DNA of 64,000 bases, taken from contig JAZBQD010000015.1 of assembly GCA_036583965.1 (NCBI GenBank), positions 28,184,310-28,248,309 of the forward strand. The letters run 5' to 3'. The notes under the pieces are model-generated. The model saw nothing but the letters and a program-made list of their open reading frames with translations, was not told the DNA's origin and ran no database searches. Made by a program: the position numbers and the translations under genes. Shown one piece after another: positions 49,074 through 60,842 of the stretch. Position 1 is the first letter of the stretch, and every line of letters begins with the position of its first letter. The stretch comes from Prunella strophiata (Eukaryota > Chordata > Aves > Passeriformes > Prunellidae).

Positions 49074-52000
49074 CAGTACATAAACTGAGGATTGGCTTAT
49101 TCTGTAGTAAACAAAACAGTTTTACTTTCAGCTCAATTGGTACTGGGTTTTGAAGGTTGAGCCCTTCTTGGATCCTTGGTCATTTCTCAACATGACTTGG
49201 TACTGTAAAGAGCAGACATAGATCTGGTTACACACATTTATTAGAAATAGCTTCATAACTGAGAGAAGTGTGCTGATTTACAGGCTTTGCCTGCAAGTAG
49301 TACAGCTCTGAGGAGCAGTGCAGTTCTGCAGTCAACCTCTGCCCATGGGGTGGATCCTGACCTTGTGCACCAGTGCAGCACACTCGATCTATGACTCTTT
49401 TTCTTGGAGGAGAAGCAGTTCAGACCACTCTATGTCCATCCTGTTCTTGTGCTGCCATGTTTTGACAGATGCAGCAAACCCTTTGCTTCCACTTCAGTGC
49501 TTTTTAAGGATGACTGTGGTTCTGCTTTCTGGAGTTTTTCCATTTATAAAAGTTTTTTTTCCTGTTTCCTTGAATGTGAATTCATGAAGTTCACCTTTGA
49601 ATGTTCTCTCATTCTACTTCACACTGTTTAAGGCCAAAGATAAAATGCACCATGTTTCACAAGATTTATTGTGCTAAGTCTGGACAATTTCTAGTCTTTC
49701 ACTATGTGTTTGCTGTCTGTTCCTTGCTCAGGGGTACCAGTTTGTATATGTAGTCCTCAGTCTGACTCCTGCAGCTTAGTGGCAGGCATACCTCAACTCC
49801 TGAAATTCCCAAATACATCTCAAGATGTAGTTATCCCTTTACATGGATGACTGCTTTTGGAGAAACAGTAGGAACATGAGGTTTGTCAGGTTCACTAGAT
49901 TCAATTCAAAGATATCTTGAGACAAAGTCAGTTGATAGCAAAGAATAGCACTGAATTCTTGATTGTAAATTTTAAGGTGCAAAAGAAGGAAAGCAAACAT
50001 CACTCTAGAAATACCCGCATTGAGACCAGCAGGTCAAAGGATGGTGGAGGACTGTCCAGTCATTCTGTTGTCTTTCATAACAAGATCAGAAGTGTTGCTT
50101 TGTAGGAAGGGACACAAGTCCTCCCATCCTTTCTTTCTTCTGTTCTGACAACTGCTCCTGAGACCCCCTAGACTTCCCTTTTACACAGTGAAAGAAAAAT
50201 TTTCCTCCCCTTCTCTTCTGTCTTTGGTTTCTGTTTTTAACCTGTCTCATACAGCCTTACACTGGGAGCTGCTACCATGTCTGCAGTCCTGTGGCAGTGG
50301 CACATTCCTTCCTGTTTAAATGACTTTCAGGCTGGTCACAACCTTTTAATGGCCCATCAGACCTCAATCTTGTGGAGAAGCAGTTCACATTTTGGATTGC
50401 TGCTTTTGGGATGTGTACCTGCCCTCAGCCTTGAGATCCTCACACACTGGACTTAAAAGCTGCAAAAAAGAATTACCCTCCTGAACAAGGATGTACAGGG
50501 GAGTCCATAACTCCCCTGCAATCTCCATTATGAAGTCTAATGCTAAAGGAAAATGTTTTACAATTCAGTCCAAGGGTTGGTACAGGAGTATTTACATTTC
50601 TTAACAAAGAATCAAGGTTCTGGTTTAGTTCCCTCTTCCCAGAAGTAATACCTGTTCCTTTATGGCTGTTGTCAATGCTTCCATTTCATTAATATATTTG
50701 ATAGAAAGATTTTTCCAGCAGTAATCCCCAAAGAGATTATTCTGACTGTAAAGAAAAGGGAGTCTCTTCTACTTGTCTCTTTACTGCTCTTTTTAACTCT
50801 TTCACCATATCTCTAAATAAAATGTCAACATCCAAAATGAAGTATTTGTTACCTGGTGATGTTTTCTGGGGAAGCTTCACAGTCTATTTCTTTGCCTCCT
50901 TTATTTGGCACAACTGTACAATAAGATCTCACATCAAATTGCCACAGTAAGGCCAACAGAAGCTGTAATGTGTTTATAACTGCACTAGTGAAAAGGTCTT
51001 TTTGATTTCCCTCTGGGAACTGGTAGAAAATAGGAAATGCAGTTCAGACATCTCTTCATGAATCTGTGTCTTCCATGAGAGTTGTTCTTACCACATACCT
51101 AAACCAGTGCTAATCCAATATGTAAACCAGTCATCCTGTTCTACCATGAGTGTAGAATAACTTTCTCAGTCACAGAGAGAAATAAATTCTTTGCAGATAC
51201 CTGTAGCATGGGCATGTACCTAATTACCACAGTTAGATCAGTTATAGTGCCTTTTCTACTAAGTAGCTAGTTCTTCCATACTCTTTTCCATACTGTATGT
51301 GTTTAACTCAAAAGTACAAAGGGACAACCCCAATGTTTACTTGTCCCCAAGTTGGAAGCATCTTTATAGAGACACATTTAATGTACTGGACCTCAGTTAG
51401 CCCTACAATAGCAATAGTCACTCACAAACATCCCCTAAAAAGCCCAGTAATGTAGCTATGATGACTAAGCTTTGCAATAAGAATTATCAGTCTTCTTTTG
51501 AAGAACCTAGGTTTTACAATAGTGAGCATTCAGGGAGGTGGTGTTCATGTCAACTGTGAACAATTTGTTGCTTCAGTCTTTCTATTAATATAAATTGCAG
51601 GCTTGCTTACATGTAGCAGGATCCATGGAGTGAGGGATGAGTAGGTGTGGGGATTCATATCCATGAGTAACCCAGAGCTGGGTCATCCCCATAGTTTCAA
51701 CTGGCTGATGACCAGCTGCCTTTTCTCCAAGCCCTCATCTCTCGTGCCTTCAAGGAATCCATCCTGCAGGGCTGCCTGCTTCTCCATGGCTCCCTGAACA
51801 GCTCCTGCCTGTTTGAACACAATTCCGTATCCGCGGTGCTCTCAGTTCAACCTTTCAATGGTGCTTTTATAAGATGCTGGATAAATGGTTTGCATGTGTA
51901 AAGCTGTGACACAGAGTGCTCTCTCTGGTATTGTCTGCTTTCCAGAATTTAGCATTCACTGTGCTACTCTTGACAGTGCTGCCCTGTCTCTTCTCATCTC

Positions 52001-53597
52001 ACGGCAGCCAGGGTGGAGTCACCCCATGTGGCAGCCCTGCCTAGGCTGGGACACGGGTGTTTAAAAGCAGCCATTCAGGCCAGGGGACTTGGCTTGGAAG
52101 CAGCTAGAGACAGGATTCTCATCTGTGCACTCTGGGACTCAAGGACTCTTTTTCTGTCTCCTATTGTGCATATACATTTGTTTGCCATGTGACTGTAAGA
52201 AATCTGTTTCTGCATCAAATGTTTTAATTTGGACCACACTCCAGTGAAGGACTCTTGCTCTTAGGTAAATAACCAGTTATTTCAGATGAGTTTTAATTTT
52301 TGAGGTTGAAGTATGCCTGAATAAGGCTTTTAGGTGCCTCACAAGTAATTTGGTGTGGTAGTCTGCTGCAAAACAGAAGAATGCAGAAAGATGCTTAGCC
52401 TGAAAGGTGTTCCTTTGGTGGTGTGCTGAAGACTTTCAAGGGCAGGTCTCTTCCTGGGGAACATAATTACTGTTAATACAATTTCATATCCTGGTGCTGA
52501 AGTTGATTTATAGCATCTTTTCTGGGATGGTGGTGGCTGAAGTAATTGCCAGAGCAGATCTCAGCCTCAGAAAAGAAAATATATATATAAAATATATATC
52601 CCTTGCTGGCAAGCAACCTGTGTTCAGGAATATATTAAAGATAAATGCTGCAAATGGAACATCAACAGAGCTAAAAAGACAGGGTTCCCTTTCTTCAAGG
52701 GGAAAGAACTCCCTTGGCTGGTCATTATAAAATATCCCAGGCTTACAAAACTTATTAAACAAATTAATTGCCTATGTGGTGATTTTCCAGGAGGGCTTTA
52801 GGATATCACATGCAGTAGGCACTGTTGCTTTCTCCTGAACAGCAGAAAAATGACAACTTATTTGTAATACAAGATTCCAGTTGATTAATTGATAAAACCT
52901 AATTTACATATAATCCAAAGGTCGGCAAGAGTGTCTACACAGTGTAGATATATTTTAGCTCTGGCACCCCAATTTCCATAGAAATGCACAGATTATCTTT
53001 GCATTACATACCCACTGGTCTGTGCCCAGTCTATGGGTAAATAAAAATAAATCTTACAGTTCTGTTTTTACAAGCTGCAAGGTTTTGTTTCTGAAGGCCT
53101 TCAGTTTTAAACTGGTCAGAAGGACAGTCACTACAAATATGATAGCAAAGTGCCTAAAAATGTGGATGTTTCTGTAAAGATGCTCACTGTTATTGCACAG
53201 TCACTTGACTACTGTATGTGGTGCTCTCTTGCCATACACATTCCTAAATATTGGCTTTCATTTGTGGTGTTTGTTTATTGTTATAATAGCACAGTCTGAT
53301 AAGGGTTTTGTCTCTGCAAATTCATTGGCTAATTTTAACTAGCATGTGTTTGTACAGAAAATACAAAATGAATTTTTTTTTCATTTAGAAAGCAGGTATG
53401 TTATTTCTTATAGTTTATGATAATGTAACAATCAGCTTAGATTCTTTATAAGGTATGTAAGTATCACTTGACTTCAGAAGGCTTCATTTGAGATTTCAAA
53501 ATGCCTTCTGTTCACTACAAGACAATATAACCAACTCTTCTCCTTTTAATCTTGCTATATTGAGGAGTGGGGCTTAAATATTACAAATCTTGTAACT

Positions 53598-53628
53598 AAA
53601 AAAAAAAAAAAAAAAAGAGAGAGAGACA
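53598..53628. repeat. Poly(A) run followed by short GA repeat
   Basis: A run of 19 A followed by GAGAGAGAGA. Simple sequence. Confidence 0.85.
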
Positions 53629-54253
53629 AGACAGTTCTGATGTTTTCAATACCTAATGTCTAAAAAGAGAACAATTTTAACTCATATTTTAACTTTCAGC
53701 ATAGGTGGGATTTGGACTACCCTCTTATTTATGGAACTGCTCTTCCCCACCATGTTCACCTGAGTATCTCTTTTGTCCTTAGTGAAATATAACAGTTGTA
53801 CAGAGGGCACAGAAATGACATCACATTAACACTTCTGATAAGGGACCTTTTCAATGTGCCTCTGAGATTTAGAAACCTGGATTCAGTCTGATGTTTTGGG
53901 GTAATTGCATCCTGTCTGGAGGACATCTTTGGAGGTCTTCACTTTCTTTGAAGGCAAGAAATTCTGTAGCTTGCAAGCACTCACATGGCATTCAAAGACA
54001 CATACAAGATGTGAATTGTCACAATGTTTAAATGTACTATTAAAGAAACATCTAAGAGCACAAGAACCTGCTTTCTCACATGTCTGAAGATACTGGAATT
54101 TGCTCTTTGTATCTGAGACTGAGAAAGGTCACATAACAGGTCTCCTCAGAGTATCCTACCAACAGGTATGTCTTTGAAATGAGCCTCTGTGATGGCTCCT
54201 GAGTTTCTGCATGTATGTACCAACTCCATGATTTTCAGAAGGGTTCATCTCAT

Positions 54254-54374
54254 CATCTCATCTCATCTCATCTCATCTCATCTCATCTCATCTCATCTCA
54301 TCTCATCTCATCTCATCTCATCTCATCTCATCTCATCTCATCTCATCTCATCTCATCTCACCTCACCTCATCTC
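54254..54374 (+). repeat. TCTCA pentanucleotide microsatellite
   Basis: About 24 copies of TCTCA. All are perfect except the last few, where CCTCA variants appear. If the long 3' UTR model is right, this lies in the PAG1 transcript as a UCUCA repeat. Confidence 0.97.
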
Positions 54375-56395
54375 TGTGGCAATGACTACTTAGGAATGGT
54401 CCTTTGCTTCACAGTCCCAACCCCTTTAACTTAAGGAAGGGGATGTGAGCTGCTTCTCCTCAGTCTGACCAGTCTTTCCAGGTGAAAGTGTGCTAAGAGT
54501 CCACCAGAACCACAAAGGAGCATTCACTGTCAGGGTAAGACAGGTACAGCCCACTGCAGCAGCTAGGAAGAAAGGTAAAGTAACAATAGCTAAGTTTCAT
54601 TTGCACTTCCCCCATCCCACAGACAACCTATTTCTAAAGATTTTTAAGGTAGAAAAGTAAAGGGAGGAGTTGCTGGGAGTCTCACAAGAGATGGATAACA
54701 TTGTTTATTCTTCTCAATATTCCCTATATATTCCCTATAGGAGCAAGTCATCACCACCCAACCATGATGCAGCTGGATTATCTTTTATCAAGCCTCCATA
54801 TCAACAGAATGGAAATGAATACATTCTAAATGCATGTTTTTGTTCTATTGGAAACCCAGCATGGACAAATGTAAATGCACTAAAGTAAGCACCATGTGTA
54901 GATCTGGATTTGCATCATATGGGGTTTTTAGCAAAAAACAAAATCAAAACCCAAATGAACAAAAAACCCAGCTCTAACTGGATTACTTTATTTAAATAGA
55001 ATTCTTTCCATGAGCCATGGCTGCAGGACTGGGCCCTAAGAGTTTAGGAGTTTGGTTTAGTAATAGGTACTTTTGTTTGTATTTTCAGTGAAAAGTATTT
55101 TCCTTTTTTTATATTAGTGAATTGATATGACTTCCATAAGAACATCAAAAAATAGTCAGTTATACAGATATATATGTCTAATAGCTAATTATTGAAATCG
55201 TGCCTCAGTAAGAGTCACTTAAAATTGGGTGCTATATGAGCTTCAGCATAAAATTGCTTTACATATGGAACATTGCATACTAAGAACACAGTGGATAAGA
55301 ATTTGTAAATACAGACACTTGTTTATTTTATCCATTGTTTTATAATGGAAAAAATATGTGTTACTGGAATATCTCTGAGCAAAGTTCTCTTGCATAGTGT
55401 TCTAGCAACAAAAAGTGGTTTTTGGACAACTATTTGAGTCTCTGATCACTGACAGAGAACTGCAAAACATCCTCAAAACAGTATGAGCTTGTGCAGAGAG
55501 AGGCTTAGGACTGTCCTGGCTATCTTAGAGTGGATGTAATTGAATATCCTGTGAAGTTCAGCTCTGTGGGCAGTGAGAGCAGCTCAGTGATTCAATGACT
55601 GTGCCATACACACAATGCATGGAGTCAGTGCATGCACACTTCTGAGATGGCATTAGCTAAGGCTTGTTTGCTACAGGAAGGGTTATTTGGCTTGCTACCT
55701 GTTTGAAATCGAAATGCTTTTATCAACACCACTGCAAACACTGAAATACTGTAGTTTTGCAGAATGTATGTTCCATAAATTGTAGTTTAACTGTAATTGC
55801 AGGGCTTATCCTTCTGTTAGAGCAGTTCAGATCCAACACTAAATTGGATTTTGTAAATTGACAAATGCCATTAAATTCCTCTCAATATTTTGTAATACTG
55901 TACACAAGTTGATGTCATTTAGTCATACCTTTGTTCCAAGAATCTTCATCAGATATTTCTATAGCCAGTTCAGCTTTTGGCTGCTGAAAGCACAGTAGGC
56001 AATTATGGTTATTTACTGTAAATTTAGAAAGTTGTATGTAAATATTTGTGGGGGGGAAATGCTACATGAACATATGAAGCAGTTATCTAAAAGTAAGAAC
56101 ATAGGCCAATAATTAAAAATGCAGGTTTTATTTATGTACAGTAGCATCCTAATATTTACTTGTTTATATGCAGAAAAAAAATAATATGATTCTGTACTGT
56201 ATTCTCTGAAAGCATTTAAAAGAGGCTCTGCCATTTTCTCTGGTTATTATATTTGCAAATAACTTGAATTTATTGGAAATCCATGTAAATGATGTCAAAT
56301 GGGAAACGTTACATTGCAATGAAATTAATTTAATTCAAAAATCCTGGCAAAATTAATTGGATTAAAATCTATATATAAATTCAATAGCCAGACAG

Positions 56396-56411
56396 AATAA
56401 ACCACAATAAA
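56396..56411 (+). terminator. PAG1: Paired poly(A) signals, candidate distal end of PAG1
   Basis: Two AATAAA hexamers (56396-56401 and 56406-56411) sit ten bases apart. About 15-25 bases downstream is T/G-rich sequence (GCTTTGTCTTTTGC) that runs directly into a GGTT repeat from 56434. Signal plus GT-rich downstream element is the canonical layout of a strong cleavage site. Confidence 0.5.
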
Positions 56412-56433
56412 TAAGCTTTGTCTTTTGCTTTAG

Positions 56434-56478
56434 TGGTTGGTTGGTTGGTTGGTTGGTTGGTTGGTTGGTTGGTTGGTT
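56434..56478 (+). repeat. GGTT tetranucleotide microsatellite
   Basis: About eleven perfect GGTT copies ending in a short T run. They lie immediately downstream of the paired poly(A) signals. Confidence 0.95.
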
Positions 56479-59254
56479 TTTTACCTGTGCTTCTTTTTAT
56501 TGTTTTCTTAACAAATATATTATTCAGTCCTTGTAGTCACTTCATCCTGCAGGTCTTAAAACCTGAATTATTTTATAGAATTCTGTTTGTTCTGGGAATT
56601 TTGTGCTGATTTCATTATCTGACAAGAACTACTAAGACTTCTTTGTGATATATGGGACCTTACTCCTCCCAAAGCCACAATCCTGTCAAGATTCAAGCAT
56701 GCACACAAAGGCACCAATTTTAAGTTGTTTCTGACTAAAGCAGGGACTGCCATGAATGTAGTGGCACTATGCTCTCTAATGCAGGTAAGAATATTGGGTT
56801 TGAGCCTTTCAAAGTTGTGCAGCTTTCAGCATTTTTAAAGTTGCAATTACCAGCTCTATGGATTATCCTCTGAAATTGCTGTGGCATTTGATTCCTTTTC
56901 CTTTGTAATAGATGCTCTCTAGGTAATGTTCCCCATCCATTTGCAGCACTGCTCTGTCAGTAGCAAGACTCATTTGTGTAGAAATACTTTTAAGAGCATC
57001 CTGAAGCATTTCAGAGGCAGATGACTTAGGACCACTGCTGAATATGTAACACAGATTCTGCTTGTAAGACTAACACAAAGAAATGTCATCTTTTAAGCAC
57101 ATCACTGGAATAAGGCTCCTTTGTACACTAGAGCATGAGGCTAATTTTAGGTTTTACCTAACCTTTTGGGGCTTGCACTCTCCATGACTTTCACCTTCCT
57201 CCTCATTATCTTTAATTACAGATAGTAAAAGGGCAGCTTTACTCACTTAGTATAATACTAAGTAGTTATTGATGAACAGGTTCCTGGGAAATTCACAGTG
57301 CAGACAAGGATTAGTTACACCAAGCTAGGAAGACTGAAAAAATTAGACAGATAGGTAGTATCTGTTCACTGTCAAAGTGATGGCTTTTTAATGTTTAATC
57401 TGCATAAATATATTTTAATACTCAAAAGATACAAGGTTATAGGTCAAATAAAGAATTTGCAAAAAAAAAAAAGTGAATATTTCATGTGCAAAATCATTCA
57501 GGATCTGATAAGTGTAAAAGAAGATTGCTTTTTCCTTCATGGGCCAAGAAGCTGCAAAAGACACAATTTGATTTAAATTTTGTATTAAGTAACTGTTGAA
57601 TATTATCAAATACAGACTGTTCTTCTGAAAAGAAAAAAAAATGTGTGCAGCACTATTCTCGAGAGAACTGTTTCACAGGCTTTTTTTTTTTTTTTTTCTC
57701 TGATTCTTCATTCTGAATAGTTGCTATCAGCCAGAAAATTGCTCAATTACTATGGTTAGCTTCAGGTTTGAGGCCAACCACACAGAACTATAAATGTGGC
57801 TGGTTGAAATATTGAACAATTTTCCCAGATTCTGGCTAATCATATAGCTGCATGGACACACTTGGGAACAAGAAAGTACGAGCATCTTTGTTCTCCATGA
57901 GCTTTGACATCACTGAAAAGTAAAGCTTTAACCTGACAGGAGCTCGGTGTGGAGTCAGGAGTATACTGCAGTGACACCTGGTGTTTAAAGTAGAGTTAGT
58001 CCCTGTGAAGCGTGGCTGACAATTTACTGTTAATTGGGTACGCATTCACTCAAAGACTCCCAGTTCATCCTGTGTTCATGGAGCACAGCATTATGTTGAA
58101 CTAGAAAGCATTGGAGCTAAAGAGTGGCTTGACATTGCTTCGTAGAAAATGTGTCTGACAGGATTTGTTTCAAAGGCCCAAAACTGCAGTGACATGATCT
58201 TCCTAGCACTGTAGCTGGCAAGATACTACAGCACTTTCTTCTTCTCAGCTGGCTATGACATAAATGAGATTGACCTTTCGTATAACTCACACGACTGGAA
58301 CTTCTGTGCAGCCTTTGTGGAGGGACTGATAGGCAAGAACAGAGAACTGTCAGTTCAGGCAGAAAACAGGGATCCTGTGTGTGTCGTGGTGCTAGAAAGC
58401 ATATTAGAGCTACAACAGATTCTTCTGAAACAGCTCCTGCTAAAGAGCTTATTTACCAAAGTAGTCAAGATCTGCATATTTACAGATGTGACTGAAATGG
58501 CATGTAAATCCCCTTATCAGTTAATGTAATTAAGGATTACTTAGGATAATGTAAGATAATAATAACAAAGATCATTATTATTAAGGATTTCAGTTTGCCA
58601 CAAGATGAAATAAAAATAAGAAGATCTGGTAGCAATCTCTAATTTGGACTGATGAACTATTTCTCTAGTTTGGACTGATGAACTATTTCTGTTATGCAAA
58701 AGGTTTGTGTCACCTATGTCGAAAACCACATACATGCTCCACGTTTATGTAGTTCATCCTTAAAATCTGGCAAGGACAAAACTCTAAGGCTAGCATTCTG
58801 GTTTTCCTTTATGCCACAAAATTCTGTTAAGGGGATGGCTGGGTTTCTTCTTTCCTTTATTTTTCTGGAAAATTATGGGAGCCTGTAAAAACAAACAAAT
58901 AAACATGAACCTGAACTTTCTAAGGCTGCACTGAGGCTGCATGTCAACCAGCAGAGAGCCAAGCCTTGTCCAGCAGATACTTGAATGTTGGCACTCAAAC
59001 TAGCATTCAGAGGTCTTCCTAATTTCTCACCTGGAGTTTATTTTCAGCAGCAAAGTACAAAGGAAAAAAGGGTCTGGGCAAAATGAAGTCTGGATGGGTT
59101 CTGAAGGAAGCAAACAGCTGCTACTCCAAGTAATATAATGAATCTTGCAACCCAGCAGCAGAACCACCACTGAGCTGTTTCTAGGTTAGAGGGCTGAGGC
59201 TGTCACAGACTGGAGAAGAGAGTTATCAGTAGCTAGTCTTTAAAAACACATAGT
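56479..59254. other. Intergenic sequence, nothing recognised
   Basis: Non-coding sequence with a poly(A) run near 57461-57472 and a 17-base poly(T) run at 57681-57697. A 26-base unit, TTTGGACTGATGAACTATTT plus six bases, is tandemly duplicated at 58643-58694. Confidence 0.5.
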
Positions 59255-60010
59255 TCCTTGAGTACTCCTTCAGGTTATTTTGGAAGACAGGAGTGACATT
59301 TGCTTTCCCCCAGTTTTCATGCACCTCTCCAAGTCATCATGATCATCCAAAGATAATCAAAATCAGTGCTATGAGACAGTTCCCTCATCATTTTTGGGTG
59401 CATCCCACTGGGGTCCATGTCCAGTTTGCTTAAGTATTCTGTAACCTGATCCTCTTCCACCTCACTTACGTGTCCCTTGCTTCAAACTCTTCCTCTCTCT
59501 CCAGGTCCTTGGATTGCTGAAGGCAGGTTTTTCTAGTAGAGACTGAGGTGAAGAAGGCATTCAGTACCTCAGCCTTTTCTATGTCCTGTGTCACCAGGGC
59601 CCCTGCCACCTTCAGCAGCAGCAGGCTTACATTTTCCCTAGTCCTCCTTTTGTGACTGATATAATTACAGAAAGCCTTCTTGTTGCTTTTGACACCCCTC
59701 ACCAGATTTAATTCTGGTCTTTGGCTTTCCTGTGTCTTGCCCACTTGGACAGCATCTCTATATCCTTCACAGGTCTCCTGTCCCTGCTTTTACCTTCTAT
59801 ATACTACATTTTTGTGTTCTAATCTTGCCAGAAGCTACTTGTTCATCCATTCAGGTCTCCTGGCATTTTTGCCTGACTTCCTGCTCTTTAAGATGGACCC
59901 CTGTTGACCTTGGAGGAGGTGAAGCTTGAATATGAATCAGATTTCTTGGATCCCTCTAAAGCCTTATCCCTTTGGACTCTTTCAAGCAGATCCCATACAG
60001 CCACCTCATT
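59255..60010 (-). mobile_element. CR1 LINE fragment with pol remnant, minus orientation
   Basis: The longest transposon copy in the window. On the minus strand an open stretch at 59744-59466 reads through CR1 pol between the endonuclease and the reverse transcriptase. Conserved words are LVRGVKSNKKAFCNYI, KRRTRENVSLLL and TQDIEKAEVLNAFF. Towards 59280 it enters the start of the RT domain (GKANVTP-like). Stops and frameshifts interrupt it, and the 3' end of the element is missing, so it is dead. Both edges are approximate. Confidence 0.88.
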
Positions 60011-60769
60011 CACCAAACAAGATATTTGGGGAAAAGTAGTATTGTGATCTTATTTGCAATGAGTTTAGTTGCTCGATCAGTTGTGGGGTTTTTGCCCACA
60101 GAAACTGTCTCAGTAAGTTGTAACCATAAAAGATAGCACAAACATGTAAGAAGTATGTGAAGGTATTTGTAAATCTGAGGTTTCTTTCCCTCCAGATTTT
60201 GCAGCTTAGGTAACACTTGTAAGGTCTGGTACATGATTAGAAGATGTTGATTGCCACTTGTCTGTGACATGTCTGCAGCTGACACTATAAAGACTGATAA
60301 GTGGAAAGATAAGATGACAAGGATCCCATCCTTTATAATTTGCAGCTGAAATACTCATTGGGCAGATGAGTGCAAAGAGATGAGTGGGAGTGAAGTCCAT
60401 TCTCTGCTGTTCATTGTAATAGGTTTTTAATGATACTCTAAACAGTGAGATTATTTTTTTCCATGGCTCCCAAATTCCCACTAGGTCCTCCTGGGTTCAT
60501 CTCCAGTGTTCTCCAATACACATGGTGTCTGGCAAGCCTCCTAGCCCAGGCACAGCCTGCTTCTGCAGCCCATGTTACAGTCAGCTCTGGCACATGGGGT
60601 AACATCCCCTAAGCTGCCTCAGCACAGCTCCAGCCTTGGTCCTGGCAGGTCCAGCTCCAAGCCTCAGCCAAGGAGCCTGCACAGAACCACACAAGCCCAC
60701 GGAGCTCATATGTCTCTGCACCAGCACTGCACTTTGGCCACAACCTCGGTAATTACTCCACAAAAGGGA

Positions 60770-60774
60770 GATAG

Positions 60775-60841
<67 letters not shown>
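60770..60841 (+). repeat. GATA tetranucleotide microsatellite
   Basis: About 18 copies of GATA with one GAGATA variant near the left end. Simple repeat in the intergenic flank. Confidence 0.97.

Positions 60842-60842
<1 letters not shown>

Larger units (their letters stand above)
47392..56432 (+). other. PAG1: Probable long PAG1 3' UTR
   Basis: After the stop codon about 9 kb follow with no recognisable CR1 or LTR insertion, unlike the introns and the 3' flank. The sequence is AT-rich with several AATAAA hexamers (49068, 50816, near 51181, 53039-53049). It ends in a doubled signal with a GT-rich stretch after it. Mammalian PAG1 mRNAs also have 3' UTRs of several kilobases, as I recall. Extension beyond the first signal at 49068 is inference. 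A TCTCA pentanucleotide array at 54.3 kb lies inside. Open frames here are short and not protein-like. Confidence 0.5.

Noticed and set aside
56434..56478. GGTT repeat as an interstitial telomere
   Set aside because: The unit is a tetramer GGTT, not TTAGGG, and it occurs without any telomeric variant.
59466..59744. A novel 92-codon minus-strand gene
   Set aside because: The residues match the CR1 pol region between endonuclease and reverse transcriptase, so it is a dead LINE remnant.
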